Below, piece after piece: positions 31,484-40,342 of a stretch of DNA of 42,000 nucleotides; the stretch's first letter is position 1; the number at the start of each line of letters is the position of its first letter. Source of the DNA: Lactobacillus delbrueckii (lineage in GTDB: Bacteria; Bacillota; Bacilli; Lactobacillales; Lactobacillaceae). A program made the translations under genes and the position numbers. The stretch covers positions 1-42,000 of the forward strand of contig SFHY01000001.1 of assembly GCA_004556255.1 (NCBI GenBank), given 5' to 3'. The notes beneath the pieces were generated by a model. That model was given only the letters and a program-made list of their open reading frames with translations, made no database searches and was not told the DNA's origin.

Positions 31484-32837
31484 CATTTTTACTGATACCC
31501 GCTTAAGAAGCGAAATCCGCCAAGGCTTGGCCAAGATCGGCTTTACTAAACCGACTCCGGTGCAGGAAAAAGTCATCCCGGCCATGCTGAAAGGCGAAAG
31601 CGTGATCGTCCAGGCGGCTACGGGGAGCGGGAAGACCCACGCCTACTTGATCCCGATTTTAAACGCCATTGATGAAGACGCCCGCTGTGTCCAGGCCATC
31701 GTCACGGCTCCCAGCCGGGAACTGGCTGACCAGCTTTACCGGGTGGCCCGCCAGCTGAGAGACGCCTCCGGCTTAAACATTACCATTGCCCACCTGGCCG
31801 GGGGCAGCGACCGGGACCGGCAGATCGCCAGATTTGAGCAGAACAAGCCTCAGCTGGTTATCGCCACTCCGGGCCGGCTTTTGGACTTTGCTGACAAGAA
31901 GATCCTGCTTTTGGACCAGGTCAAGAACTTTGTCATCGACGAAGCCGACATGACCTTGGATTTGGGCTTCCTGGCTGACGTGGACAAGATTGCCGCCCGC
32001 CTGCCAAAGGACGTGGTTATGTCCGCCTTTTCAGCCACGATTCCGGTCAAGCTGACCAACTTCTTACGGAAGTACATGGCCAAGCCAGAAGAAATCGTGA
32101 TTGATAACCCGGCAGTTATTGCCCCAACCATCAAGAACGACCTCTTGGACATCGGCAGCAAGGACAGAAAGAAGATCGTCTACAAGCTTTTGACAATGGG
32201 CCAGCCTTACCTGGCCTTGGTTTTCGCCAATACCAAGCAGATGGTCGACGAACTGGCTGACTACCTGACTAAGCAAGGGCTTAAGGTGGCCAAGATCCAC
32301 GGCGGTATTACCGAACGGGAAAGAAAGCGGACCCTGCGGGAAGTCCGGGCCGGCCAGTACCAGTATGTCGTGGCCAGCGACCTGGCTGCCCGGGGGATCG
32401 ACCTGCCTGGCGTCAGCCTGGTCATCAACTATGAGATTCCCAAGGACCTGGAATTCATCATCCATCGGATTGGCCGGACTGGCCGGAACGGCCTGCCGGG
32501 CCACGCGGTGACTTTGGTCAGAGAAGAAGAGATGAACCGGGTTGGGGCTTTGGAGCACATGGGCGTCCACTTTGACTTCGTTGAAATCAAGGACGGGGCG
32601 CTCGCTCCGCGGACCCACTACCGCCGCCGGGACAACCGGACGGCCTCAAACCGCCAGCTTGACCCCCACATGAAGGGCGTGGTCAAGAAGGTCAAGTCCA
32701 AGCGCAAGCCTGGCTACAAGAAGAAGATCAAGCAGGCGATTCAAGAAGACAACCGCAAGAAGCGGAAGATTGAAGCCCGCCACGAAATGCGCCACCAAAA
32801 GCGCCTCCGTAAGCGCAAGCGCGAGCAAAACCGTTGA
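31476..32837 (+). CDS. cshB: DEAD-box RNA helicase, CshB-like
   Basis: An ATP-dependent RNA helicase of 453 residues. The Q motif region (FTKPTPVQ), motif I AATGSGKTH (47-55), PSRELA, TPGR, DEAD (in VIDEADMTLD), SAT and HRIGRTGR are all present. A Lys/Arg-rich tail of about 70 residues fits RNA binding. CshB is the best match among Firmicutes paralogues by gene neighbourhood, and it acts in cold adaptation and RNA decay there. Its stop codon lies inside the -35 box of the alaS promoter. Confidence 0.88.
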   Translation: MNNIFTDTRLRSEIRQGLAKIGFTKPTPVQEKVIPAMLKGESVIVQAATGSGKTHAYLIPILNAIDEDARCVQAIVTAPSRELADQLYRVARQLRDASGLNITIAHLAGGSDRDRQIARFEQNKPQLVIATPGRLLDFADKKILLLDQVKNFVIDEADMTLDLGFLADVDKIAARLPKDVVMSAFSATIPVKLTNFLRKYMAKPEEIVIDNPAVIAPTIKNDLLDIGSKDRKKIVYKLLTMGQPYLALVFANTKQMVDELADYLTKQGLKVAKIHGGITERERKRTLREVRAGQYQYVVASDLAARGIDLPGVSLVINYEIPKDLEFIIHRIGRTGRNGLPGHAVTLVREEEMNRVGALEHMGVHFDFVEIKDGALAPRTHYRRRDNRTASNRQLDPHMKGVVKKVKSKRKPGYKKKIKQAIQEDNRKKRKIEARHEMRHQKRLRKRKREQNR

Positions 32838-32861
32838 CATTTTTTCTCTAAGTAGTAAAAT
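32834..32861 (+). promoter_or_regulatory. Promoter of the alaS T-box leader
   Basis: A perfect -35 TTGACA (32834-32839) overlaps the helicase stop codon. -10 TAAAAT (32856-32861) follows after 16 bases. Confidence 0.75.
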
Positions 32862-32877
32862 TAGTGACGTTTAAGAC

Positions 32878-33056
32878 ATGTTTTCTGTCCAGGCGATTCA
32901 AAGAGAGAACCGGCAGCTGGGAAGGGTTTATCACCAGGCAGGAAATGCTCCTTAAAGTGATCAATTTAAGATAATCAAGAGGTAACAAGCATTGTTGCAA
33001 TCAAGGTGGTACCGCGTCTAGAGCGTCCTTGAAGAAGGCAAACATGCTTGTTTTTT
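32878..33056 (+). promoter_or_regulatory. Alanine T-box riboswitch
   Basis: The T-box core AAGGTGGTACCGCG is at 33003-33016 and the specifier loop holds GCT (32947-32949, within GGAAATGCTCC), an alanine codon. AGAGAG near 32902 belongs to Stem I. Terminator: AACAAGCAT (32984-32992) pairs with ATGCTTGTT (33044-33052), followed by T-run 33051-33056. The T-box lies inside that stem loop, so uncharged tRNA-Ala should favour antitermination and alaS expression. Confidence 0.9.
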
Positions 33057-33075
33057 GTATTTTTAGGAGATTTTA

Positions 33076-35709
33076 ATGAAAAAGTTAAACAGTTCAGAAT
33101 TTCGGCAAATGTTCCTCGACTTTTTTGCTGAACACGGTCACATGGTCATGCAGTCAGCCAGCCTGATTCCAAAGGATGACCCGACTTTGCTCTGGATCAA
33201 CTCCGGGGTGGCAACCATGAAGAAGTACTTCGACGGCTCAGTCGTGCCAAAGAACCGCCGGATTACCAGCTCACAAAAGTCAATCAGAACCAACGACATT
33301 GAAAACGTCGGTAAGACTGCCCGCCACCAAACCTTGTTTGAAATGCTGGGCAACTTCTCAGTTGGTGACTACTTCAAGGAAGAAGCGATTCCTTGGGCCT
33401 GGGAATTTTTGACCAGTCCTGACTGGCTGGACCTGGACAAGAACAAGCTTTACGTAACTGTTTACCCTAAGGATACTGAAGCCCACCGGATCTGGCATGA
33501 AGTCGTCGGCCTGCCGGAAAGCCACATCGTGCAATTGGAAGACAATTTCTGGGACATCGGTGAAGGCCCATGTGGTCCTGACTCAGAAATCTTCTACGAC
33601 CGCGGCCAGGAAAACAATGACGTGCCAGAAGACGACCCGGAAAACTACCCAGGCGGGGAAAACGCCCGTTACCTGGAAATCTGGAACATCGTCTTCTCAG
33701 AATTCAACCACCTGCCAGACGGCAGCTACGTTGAACAGCCGCACAAGAACATCGATACCGGGATGGGTCTGGAACGTGTCCTGTCTATCCTGCAAGATGC
33801 CCCGACCAACTTTGAAACCGACCTCTTCTTGCCAATCATCCACGCTACTGAAGAAATGAGCGCGGGCAAGAAGTACGGTGCAAACAAGGCTGACGACACT
33901 TCTTTCAAGATTATCGCTGACCACATCCGGGCCATCTCCTTTGCCATCGGTGACGGGGCCCTGCCAGGCAACACTGGCCGCGGCTACGTTTTGCGCCGGC
34001 TTTTGCGGCGGGCAGCCTTGAACGGCCGCAAGCTGGGTATCGACGGCGCCTTCCTGTACAAGCTGGTACCAGTTGTCGGCGACATCATGAAGAGCCACTA
34101 CCCAGAAGTCAGCGACCAGGCTGAATTCATCAGCAAGGTCATCAAGAACGAAGAAGACCGCTTCGGTGCAACTTTGGAAGCCGGCTTGACTTTGCTGGAC
34201 GACTTGATTGCCAAGGCTGAAAACAGCGAAGACAAGACCATCTCCGGCAAGGATGCCTTCAAGATGTTCGACACTTACGGCTTCCCATACGAATTGACGG
34301 TTGAAGCTGCTGAAGACAAGGGCTTGAAGGTTGACAAGGATGGCTTTGACGCCGAAATGGAAGCGCAGAAGGAACGTGCCCGCAAGGCCCGGGGCAACCT
34401 GCAATCCATGGGTTCACAAGACGAAACCTTGATGGAAATCAAGGACAAGAGCGTATTTGAATACGGGGTCTACGAAGAAGAAAGCCAGCTGGTTGACATC
34501 ATCGTCGACGACAAGCTGGTTGACAAGGCTGACGGGGAAAAGGCAACCTTGATCTTCGACAAGACGCCATTTTACGCTGAACGGGGCGGCCAGGTGGCTG
34601 ACCACGGTGACATCTACGACCAAGAAGGCAACTTAGTTGCCCGGGTAGTTGACGTTCAGCACGCGCCTAACGACCAGAACCTGCACTTTGTCGACGTGGT
34701 CCTGCCACTTGTAAAGGGGCAGACCTACAAGCTGAAGATTGACCGCGCCCGCCGGGAAGGCCTCCGCCACTCCCACTCAGCTACCCACCTCTTGCACGCT
34801 GCCTTGCGGCAAGTATTGGGTGAACACACCCACCAGGCCGGGTCAGTCGTTGAACCAGACTACTTAAGATTCGACTTCACTTCCCTTGACCCAACCACGC
34901 CAAGAGAATTGAAGAACGTTGAAAAGATCGTCAACGAAAAGATCTGGGAAGCAATTAAGGTCAAGACCACGGAAACTGATCCGGAAACCGGTAAGAAGAT
35001 GGGCGCCTTGGCTCTGTTTGACGGCAAGTACACCGACAAGGTCAGAGTCGTGCAAATGGATGACTTCTCCATCGAATTCTGCGGGGGTACCCACTGCGAC
35101 AACACTTCCCAAATCGGCGTCTTCAAGATTATTTCTGAACAAGCCATCGGTGCCGGGGTCAGAAGAATTGAAGCCGTAACTTCCAAGCTGGCTTACGAAT
35201 ACTTAGCTGGCCGCTCAGACATCCTGGACCAGATCCAGGCTGAAGTTAAGGCGACTAAGGCTGACGGCATCCAAAGCAAGATTGCCAGCCTGCAGGAAGA
35301 ACTCAGAAGCGCTGAAAAGCAAAACGCCGCTTACGAAGCACAAATCAACGCTTCCAAGGCCGGAAAGATCTTTGATCAGGTCAAGACGGTTGGCGACTTG
35401 ACGGTTATCGCCACGATCGCTGACGTCAAGGGGATGAACGACTTGCGGGAAATCGCTGACCAATGGAAGAGCGAAGGCAAGTCTGACGTCTTGATCCTGG
35501 GCGCTAAGTCTGAAGACAAGGCCAACATGCTGATCAGCCTGGGCCAAAAGGCCCTGGACAAGGGCTTGAAGGCCGGTGACTTGATCAAGAGCGTGGCTGC
35601 TATCTTTGGCGGTGGCGGCGGCGGCCGGCCAAACATGGCCCAAGCCGGCGGCAAGAAGCCAGAAGGCCTGCAGGATGCCATCGACGCCGCAGTCAGCCAG
35701 CTGGACTAA
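33076..35709 (+). CDS. alaS: Alanyl-tRNA synthetase
   Basis: AlaS charges tRNA-Ala and edits mischarged Ser and Gly. The 877-residue protein has the N-terminal class II catalytic domain (FFAEHGHMVMQSASLIP, then RHQTLFEMLGNFSVGDYF), the editing zinc site H567, H571, C669, H673 (HSATH and CGGTHC) and a C-terminal domain with a glycine run near FGGGGGGRPNMAQAGG. RBS AGGAG precedes the ATG. It is controlled by its T-box leader. Confidence 0.97.
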   Translation: MKKLNSSEFRQMFLDFFAEHGHMVMQSASLIPKDDPTLLWINSGVATMKKYFDGSVVPKNRRITSSQKSIRTNDIENVGKTARHQTLFEMLGNFSVGDYFKEEAIPWAWEFLTSPDWLDLDKNKLYVTVYPKDTEAHRIWHEVVGLPESHIVQLEDNFWDIGEGPCGPDSEIFYDRGQENNDVPEDDPENYPGGENARYLEIWNIVFSEFNHLPDGSYVEQPHKNIDTGMGLERVLSILQDAPTNFETDLFLPIIHATEEMSAGKKYGANKADDTSFKIIADHIRAISFAIGDGALPGNTGRGYVLRRLLRRAALNGRKLGIDGAFLYKLVPVVGDIMKSHYPEVSDQAEFISKVIKNEEDRFGATLEAGLTLLDDLIAKAENSEDKTISGKDAFKMFDTYGFPYELTVEAAEDKGLKVDKDGFDAEMEAQKERARKARGNLQSMGSQDETLMEIKDKSVFEYGVYEEESQLVDIIVDDKLVDKADGEKATLIFDKTPFYAERGGQVADHGDIYDQEGNLVARVVDVQHAPNDQNLHFVDVVLPLVKGQTYKLKIDRARREGLRHSHSATHLLHAALRQVLGEHTHQAGSVVEPDYLRFDFTSLDPTTPRELKNVEKIVNEKIWEAIKVKTTETDPETGKKMGALALFDGKYTDKVRVVQMDDFSIEFCGGTHCDNTSQIGVFKIISEQAIGAGVRRIEAVTSKLAYEYLAGRSDILDQIQAEVKATKADGIQSKIASLQEELRSAEKQNAAYEAQINASKAGKIFDQVKTVGDLTVIATIADVKGMNDLREIADQWKSEGKSDVLILGAKSEDKANMLISLGQKALDKGLKAGDLIKSVAAIFGGGGGGRPNMAQAGGKKPEGLQDAIDAAVSQLD

Positions 35710-35723
35710 TTAGGCTAAAATAA

Positions 35724-35752
35724 TTGAGTTAAAGAAAATTTTTAAGTAGAAT
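35724..35752 (+). promoter_or_regulatory. Promoter of ireB-ruvX
   Basis: -35 TTGAGT (35724-35729), 17 bases, -10 TAGAAT (35747-35752). The start codon of ireB is 23 bases downstream. Confidence 0.6.
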
Positions 35753-35774
35753 AGACAAAAGAGGGGGAATAACA

Positions 35775-36032
35775 ATGAGTTCGCTTGATAAGACGATGCA
35801 CTTTGATTTTAACCAGAATAAGGGAAAGAACATCCGCGACACTCTGGAAGATGTATACAAGGCCCTGGAAGAAAAGGGCTACAGCCCGATCAACCAAATC
35901 GTGGGTTACCTGCTTTCAGGCGACCCAGCGTACATCCCACGCCACAACGACGCCCGGAACCTGATCTTGAAGCACGAACGCGATGAAATCATCGAAGAAC
36001 TGGTCAAGAGCTACCTGGGCAAGGACAAGTAA
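35775..36032 (+). CDS. ireB: IreB family regulatory phosphoprotein (YrzL/UPF0297)
   Basis: An 85-residue small regulatory protein phosphorylated by the Ser/Thr kinase IreK in Enterococcus, where it affects cephalosporin resistance. The start MSSLDKTMHFDF keeps Thr7; position 4 is Leu. The rest (EKGYSPINQIVGYLLSGDPAYIPRHNDARNLI) matches the family. Always adjacent to alaS and ruvX. The AGGGGG site is well placed. The stop overlaps the ruvX ATG. Confidence 0.92.
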   Translation: MSSLDKTMHFDFNQNKGKNIRDTLEDVYKALEEKGYSPINQIVGYLLSGDPAYIPRHNDARNLILKHERDEIIEELVKSYLGKDK

Positions 36033-36460
36033 TGCGCCTGCTGGGTTTGGACGTCGGCTCCAAGACCATCGGGGTGGCCGTCAGTGACCCCTTGGGCATC
36101 ACCGCCCAGGCCGTGATGACGATCCCGATTGATGAAGACCGGCACAATTTCGGTATGCGGTCTTTAAAGAAGCTGGTCCGCGAATATGACGCGGACGGCT
36201 TTGTCCTGGGCCTGCCCAAGAACATGGACGGAACGGCCGGCCGGTCGGTCAGCCGGAGCAAGGCCATGGGCGAGCGCCTGGAGCAGAAGTTTGGCTTGCC
36301 AGTCTACTATGACGATGAACGCTTGACGACCGTGGCCTCAGAGAGGATTTTGGTTGAAGAGGCGGGAATGCATGATCGCCGGCAGCGCAAGGAGGTCGTT
36401 GACCAAATGGCAGCTGTGTTGATTTTGCAGAACTATTTGGATTTACAGCGAAAGGAATAA
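36032..36460 (+). CDS. ruvX: RuvX/YqgF-type Holliday junction resolvase
   Basis: A 142-residue RNase H-fold nuclease. Catalytic acids sit in LGLDVGSKTIGVAVSDP (D6), YDDERLTT and the C-terminal VVDQMAAVLILQ. YqgF proteins also process pre-16S rRNA 5' ends in E. coli, so the biochemical role here may be rRNA maturation, with junction cleavage uncertain. It is translationally coupled to ireB by TAATG. Confidence 0.9.
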   Translation: MRLLGLDVGSKTIGVAVSDPLGITAQAVMTIPIDEDRHNFGMRSLKKLVREYDADGFVLGLPKNMDGTAGRSVSRSKAMGERLEQKFGLPVYYDDERLTTVASERILVEEAGMHDRRQRKEVVDQMAAVLILQNYLDLQRKE

Positions 36461-36462
36461 CT

Positions 36463-36786
36463 ATGGCTTTTGAAGTTAGCGCCGAAGATCAAGACAGACA
36501 ATTGACCTTGATCGATGAAGACGGCAACGAAGAATTATTTGAAGTATTATTTACTTTCCATTCTGACGACAATGACAAGTCCTACATCCTGCTTTACCCG
36601 GCAGCTGTAGAAGATGACGACGAAATTGAAGTCCAGGCTTTCAGCTACGATGCCGATGAAGACGGCGACGTAACCAGCAGCGACCTGCACGAAATCACTT
36701 CTGACGCTGAATGGGACATGGTTCAAGGGGTGCTCAACACCTTCCTTGAAGATAACCGTTTGAGCGGCGACGATTCTGCAGAATAA
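36463..36786 (+). CDS. DUF1292 family protein (YrzB/UPF0473)
   Basis: A 107-residue acidic protein of unknown function. The family pattern is ITLIDEDGNE-like (here LTLIDEDGNEELFEVLFTF) followed by KSYILLYPA and a run of acidic residues. The alaS-ireB-ruvX-yrzB order is conserved in Firmicutes. The gap to ruvX is 2 bases. A hairpin terminator follows directly. Confidence 0.9.
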   Translation: MAFEVSAEDQDRQLTLIDEDGNEELFEVLFTFHSDDNDKSYILLYPAAVEDDDEIEVQAFSYDADEDGDVTSSDLHEITSDAEWDMVQGVLNTFLEDNRLSGDDSAE

Positions 36787-36791
36787 GAAAG

Positions 36792-36817
36792 AAGCGGGTG
36801 CTTAGCCCGCTTTTTTT
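36792..36817 (+). terminator. Terminator of the ireB-ruvX-DUF1292 operon
   Basis: AAGCGGG (36792-36798) pairs with CCCGCTT (36806-36812), followed by a T run. mutS2 begins 30 bases later. Confidence 0.88.
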
Positions 36818-36846
36818 GTTAGGAAATTTTTGGACAAATTACTGAG

Positions 36847-39210
36847 ATGATGAATCACAAAATTTTAGACATTCTGGAATACCAGGAAATTACCAGCCGC
36901 CTGGCTGAACAAGCGGTAACGGACCCGGCTAAGAGCAAGGCCTTGAATCTCCAGCCGGCCAGCGACCGGGAGACGGTCAGCCGGGCCTTAAGCGAAACCA
37001 AGGCCCTGGTTGATTTGGACCGGATCAAGGGCCAGCTGCCTTTGACTGACTTTCAAGATGTTGAACCCAGCCTCAAGCGCTTGAAGGTCAAGGCGGACTT
37101 AAACGCCCTGGAATTAGGCAATATCCTGCTGATTTTCACCCTGGCCCAGGAAAGCAGCCGCTTTGTAGAAGACGCGGAAGAAAATGAGACCTTGGACCTG
37201 GCGGCAATTGAAACTTTGCTGGATGATCTGGAACTGCCGGATGACCTTTACCGGCGCCTGCGGACTTCTTTAACTTATGATGGGGAAGTCCTGGATACCG
37301 CTTCAGCTGACCTGGCCCGCCTGCGCCACGGCCGCCTGGCCACGGAAGCAGAAATCAAGGAGAAGATGACCGCCTACACCAAGGGCAAGAACGGACAGTA
37401 CCTGTCTGAGCAGATCGTGACCATCCGGGATGACCGCTACGTTATCCCGGTCAAGCAGGAATACCGCTATAAGTTCGGTGGGGTGGTCCATGACCAAAGT
37501 GCCTCTGGGCAGACCTTGTTCGTTGAACCGGCCGCCATCCTGCCTTTAAACAACCGCCTGCAGAACCTGCTGGCTGAAGAGCGGCAGGAAATCCACCGGG
37601 TTCTGCACGAACTGTCTTTGGACGCCAGAGAAGAGATGGAGGCTATCAAGCGGGTGGCCGCGGCTTTAAGCGAATTGGACTTTCTCCAGGCCAAGGCTAA
37701 GCTGGCCAAGCAGATGCGGGCCAGCCAGCCGGCTTTGTCTGCTGACCAGTCCTTTAAGCTTCTGGGGGCCCGCCACCCCTTGATTGATCCAGACAAGGTC
37801 GTGGCCAATGACATTGCTTTAGGCCAGGACTTTGACACGATTTTGATCACCGGGCCCAACACGGGTGGTAAAACGATCACTTTGAAGACGGCAGGATTGC
37901 TCCAGCTGATGGCCCAATCTGGTCTTTTTATTCCGGCCAATGAGGGCTCCAGCGTGGCGGTTTTTGACCAGATTTTTGCTGATATTGGGGACGAACAGTC
38001 AATCGAGCAGTCGCTGAGTACCTTCTCCTCCCACATCAACGATATCGTGGCGATCATGAAGCAGGTAAGCAAGGAAAGCCTGGTCCTGATCGATGAAATC
38101 GGGGCCGGGACTGACCCCGAAGAAGGGGCCAGCCTGGCCATCTCCATCCTGGACTTCTTCAGGAAGAAGCAGGCCAAGATCATCGTCACGACCCACTACC
38201 CGGAACTCAAGCTCTATGGCTATAACAGAGAGCGGACCACCAACGCCTCCATGGAATTTGACATCAAGACCTTGTCGCCGACCTACCGCCTGCAGATGGG
38301 GATTCCGGGCCACAGTAACGCCTTTGCCATTGCCCGCCGTTTGGGCATGCGGGAAGACGTGGTAGTCGGGGCTGAGAAGCTGATGAGCAGCGATGATTCT
38401 GACATCAACCACATGATCGACGAATTAAACAAGCAGACAAAACTGGCTACGGAAAATAAGCAGAAGCTGCAGACCAGCCTGGACCGGGCCAAGCAGCTGG
38501 AAAAGAAGCTGCAGGATGCCCTGGACATCTACAACCAGCGGGTGCAAAAGCAGCTGGACTTTGCCCAGGACCGGGCCAACGAAATCGTGGCCAAGAAGCG
38601 CAAGAAGGCCGACAAGATTATTGCTGAATTGGAAGAAGCCCGCAAGGAAGGGATGCAGGTCAAGACCAACCAGCTGATGGACGCCAAGGGCGAATTCAAC
38701 CAGCTGGCCAAGCAGGAGGCCAACTTGGCCAAAAATAAGGTCCTGCAAAAGGAAAAGAAGCGCCACCACGTCCAGGTGGGCGACAAGGTCAAGGTTCTGT
38801 CTTACGGGCAGACCGGGACGGTGACCAAGAAGCTGGGTGAGCATGACTACGAGGTTTCCTTGGGCCGGATCAAGCTCAAGGTAACCGACAGGGACATCGA
38901 CAAGCTGGCCGCCGGGCAGAAGCAGCAGGCCCAAAGACGGGCCACTTCCGCCTCCCGGTCCAGCCGGGCTCATAGTTCCCTGGACCTTAGAGGGCAGCGC
39001 TATGAAGAAGCCATGGTCAATTTGGACCGGTACTTTGACACCATCCTTTTGTCCGGCCTTAGCACGGTCACCATCATCCACGGGATCGGGACCGGGGCCA
39101 TCCGGCAGGGGGTCCAGCAGTATCTCAAGCGCAACAAGCATGTCAAGGCCTACAGCTACGCGCCAGCCAATGAAGGCGGGACCGGGGCCACGATCGTGAC
39201 CTTAAAGTAG
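36847..39210 (+). CDS. mutS2: Endonuclease MutS2
   Basis: MutS2 suppresses homologous recombination and, in Bacillus, splits collided ribosomes. The 787-residue protein lacks the mismatch-reading domain of MutS. It has the P-loop GPNTGGKT (336-343), DEIGAGTDPEEG, a long coiled coil (about residues 515-640), a KOW-like segment (VGDKVKVLSYGQTGTV) and a C-terminal Smr domain with LDLRGQRYEEA and HGIGTGAIR. The start has two adjacent ATG codons (36847 and 36850) and only GAG close upstream, so the RBS is weak. Confidence 0.95.
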   Translation: MMNHKILDILEYQEITSRLAEQAVTDPAKSKALNLQPASDRETVSRALSETKALVDLDRIKGQLPLTDFQDVEPSLKRLKVKADLNALELGNILLIFTLAQESSRFVEDAEENETLDLAAIETLLDDLELPDDLYRRLRTSLTYDGEVLDTASADLARLRHGRLATEAEIKEKMTAYTKGKNGQYLSEQIVTIRDDRYVIPVKQEYRYKFGGVVHDQSASGQTLFVEPAAILPLNNRLQNLLAEERQEIHRVLHELSLDAREEMEAIKRVAAALSELDFLQAKAKLAKQMRASQPALSADQSFKLLGARHPLIDPDKVVANDIALGQDFDTILITGPNTGGKTITLKTAGLLQLMAQSGLFIPANEGSSVAVFDQIFADIGDEQSIEQSLSTFSSHINDIVAIMKQVSKESLVLIDEIGAGTDPEEGASLAISILDFFRKKQAKIIVTTHYPELKLYGYNRERTTNASMEFDIKTLSPTYRLQMGIPGHSNAFAIARRLGMREDVVVGAEKLMSSDDSDINHMIDELNKQTKLATENKQKLQTSLDRAKQLEKKLQDALDIYNQRVQKQLDFAQDRANEIVAKKRKKADKIIAELEEARKEGMQVKTNQLMDAKGEFNQLAKQEANLAKNKVLQKEKKRHHVQVGDKVKVLSYGQTGTVTKKLGEHDYEVSLGRIKLKVTDRDIDKLAAGQKQQAQRRATSASRSSRAHSSLDLRGQRYEEAMVNLDRYFDTILLSGLSTVTIIHGIGTGAIRQGVQQYLKRNKHVKAYSYAPANEGGTGATIVTLK

Positions 39211-39303
39211 GCATTCTACTTGCAAAAAGTAAGTAAGTCTAGTAAACTTAAAGCAGTAAGTAGATAATAATGTTTTTCAGATTAACGAATTTGAGGTATT
39301 TAC

Positions 39304-39615
39304 ATGGTAGATGCAATTACTGACGCAACTTTTGAAGAAGAAACCAAGGATGGCGTAGCTCTGGTTGACTTTTGGGCAACCTGGTGCGGTCCTTGCCGGA
39401 TGCAGTCACCAGTCATCGAAGCTTTGGCTGAAGAAAGACAAGACGTGCACTTCACCAAGATGGACGTTGACGACAACCCGGAAACGGCCAAGAACTTTGG
39501 CATCATGGCCATCCCAACCCTCTTGATCAAGAAGGACGGGCAAGTGGTTGACCGCTTGACCGGCTACACTCCAAAGGAAAAGCTGAACGAAATTCTTGAC
39601 CAGTACACTGACTAA
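39304..39615 (+). CDS. trxA: Thioredoxin
   Basis: A 103-residue thioredoxin with the active site WCGPC (C28, C31) and the cis-Pro in AIPTLL. It reduces ribonucleotide reductase and other cytosolic disulfides with thioredoxin reductase. The start follows GAGG. The 93-base leader holds several AAGTA-type repeats (39234-39262). In Bacillus trxA is followed by uvrC; here it is followed by a terminator and the DUF2507 gene on the opposite strand. Confidence 0.95.
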   Translation: MVDAITDATFEEETKDGVALVDFWATWCGPCRMQSPVIEALAEERQDVHFTKMDVDDNPETAKNFGIMAIPTLLIKKDGQVVDRLTGYTPKEKLNEILDQYTD

Positions 39616-39638
39616 GAATAGAAAATCAATATAGAAAC

Positions 39639-39672
39639 AAAAATACCAGAGCCTTTTGACTCTGGTATTTTT
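39639..39672. terminator. Bidirectional terminator between trxA and the DUF2507 gene
   Basis: AAAAATACCAGAG (39639-39651) and CTCTGGTATTTTT (39660-39672) form a perfect 13-bp stem with T-runs on both strands. Confidence 0.93.
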
Positions 39673-39708
39673 CATATATTCTTTTGCCTTGCCCAATATT
39701 CTGGATTA

Positions 39709-40104
39709 TTAGAAGAAGGCAGTGATCTGAACGGTCTCTTTCTTGTCGTCGATGGCGATTTCAGCTTCAGCTGACCGACCCCGGTTTTGTTCAACCGCTT
39801 CGGCGATCATTCCGCTTTCTAGGGAGAATTCCCGGCTGCCGGCGGCCAGGCGGTCGCTGATTGGCTGCCCGCTCAAGGAGAAGATGACTGAGGAGCGGCG
39901 CTCCTTAACGATGGTCAAATCGCCGAATTCAGCCATCTTGAAGAATTCGCTTAAGTCTTCGAATTCGCTCAAGGCGTATTTGCGGGTGATCCGCTTGCCG
40001 GCCCAGTAGAGAATCGCCGGCGTGTCCCCGCCTAAAATGGTTGGCAACAAGAAGTCGCGGTATAGTTGATTGATAAAGTATACGTGTTCGTTGTGTTCTG
40101 ACAT
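39709..40104 (-). CDS. DUF2507 family protein (YslB-like)
   Basis: A 131-residue cytosolic protein of unknown function. Its family, including YslB of Bacillus near trxA and uvrC, has a V4R-like fold. Visible features are LGGDTPAILYWAGKRITRKY, FFKMAEFGDL and the C-terminal EIAIDDKKETVQITA. I choose ATG at 40104 (MSEHNEH); the ATG at 40113 overlaps the AAGG Shine-Dalgarno. It points toward trxA. Confidence 0.83.
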   Translation of the reverse strand: MSEHNEHVYFINQLYRDFLLPTILGGDTPAILYWAGKRITRKYALSEFEDLSEFFKMAEFGDLTIVKERRSSVIFSLSGQPISDRLAAGSREFSLESGMIAEAVEQNRGRSAEAEIAIDDKKETVQITAFF

Positions 40105-40130
40105 AATCCTCATCCTTATTCGCTGTTTTA

Positions 40131-40160
40131 ATTCTACCGTAAATATTACAGGATGGTGAA
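40131..40160 (-). promoter_or_regulatory. Promoter for the DUF2507 gene
   Basis: On the minus strand -35 TTCACC (40155-40160), 18 bases, -10 TAGAAT (40131-40136). Confidence 0.45.
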
Positions 40161-40288
40161 ATTTTTTAACAAGTTTTAGAAAAAGGCTAGGAAATCGCCG
40201 AAAAAAAGAAAAAAGTTCTCCAGGACTGAAAAAGCGGTGAAAATAGCAGAAATTACTCTCTTTGTAAGTTCGAAAAGGCTTGAATAAG

Positions 40289-40297
40289 TGGTAAAAT
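40289..40297 (+). promoter_or_regulatory. Extended -10 promoter element for rdgB
   Basis: TG-G-TAAAAT lies 45 bases before the rdgB start. The candidate -35 (TTCGAA at 40269-40274, 17-base spacing) is weak. Confidence 0.45.
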
Positions 40298-40342
40298 TTC
40301 AGTAGAGAGATTTTTTATTTTTTGAAATGATAGGAGCACTAT

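Noticed and set aside
37467..38189. Minus-strand frames of about 240 codons opposite mutS2 (also 38425-39141)
   Set aside because: Shadows of the mutS2 ATPase and coiled-coil coding sequence, rich in Ser and Leu as expected of antisense reading.
40114..40342. A-rich gap before rdgB as a possible small RNA
   Set aside because: It holds two divergent promoter candidates but no stable hairpin with a T-run, so there is no support for an RNA gene.
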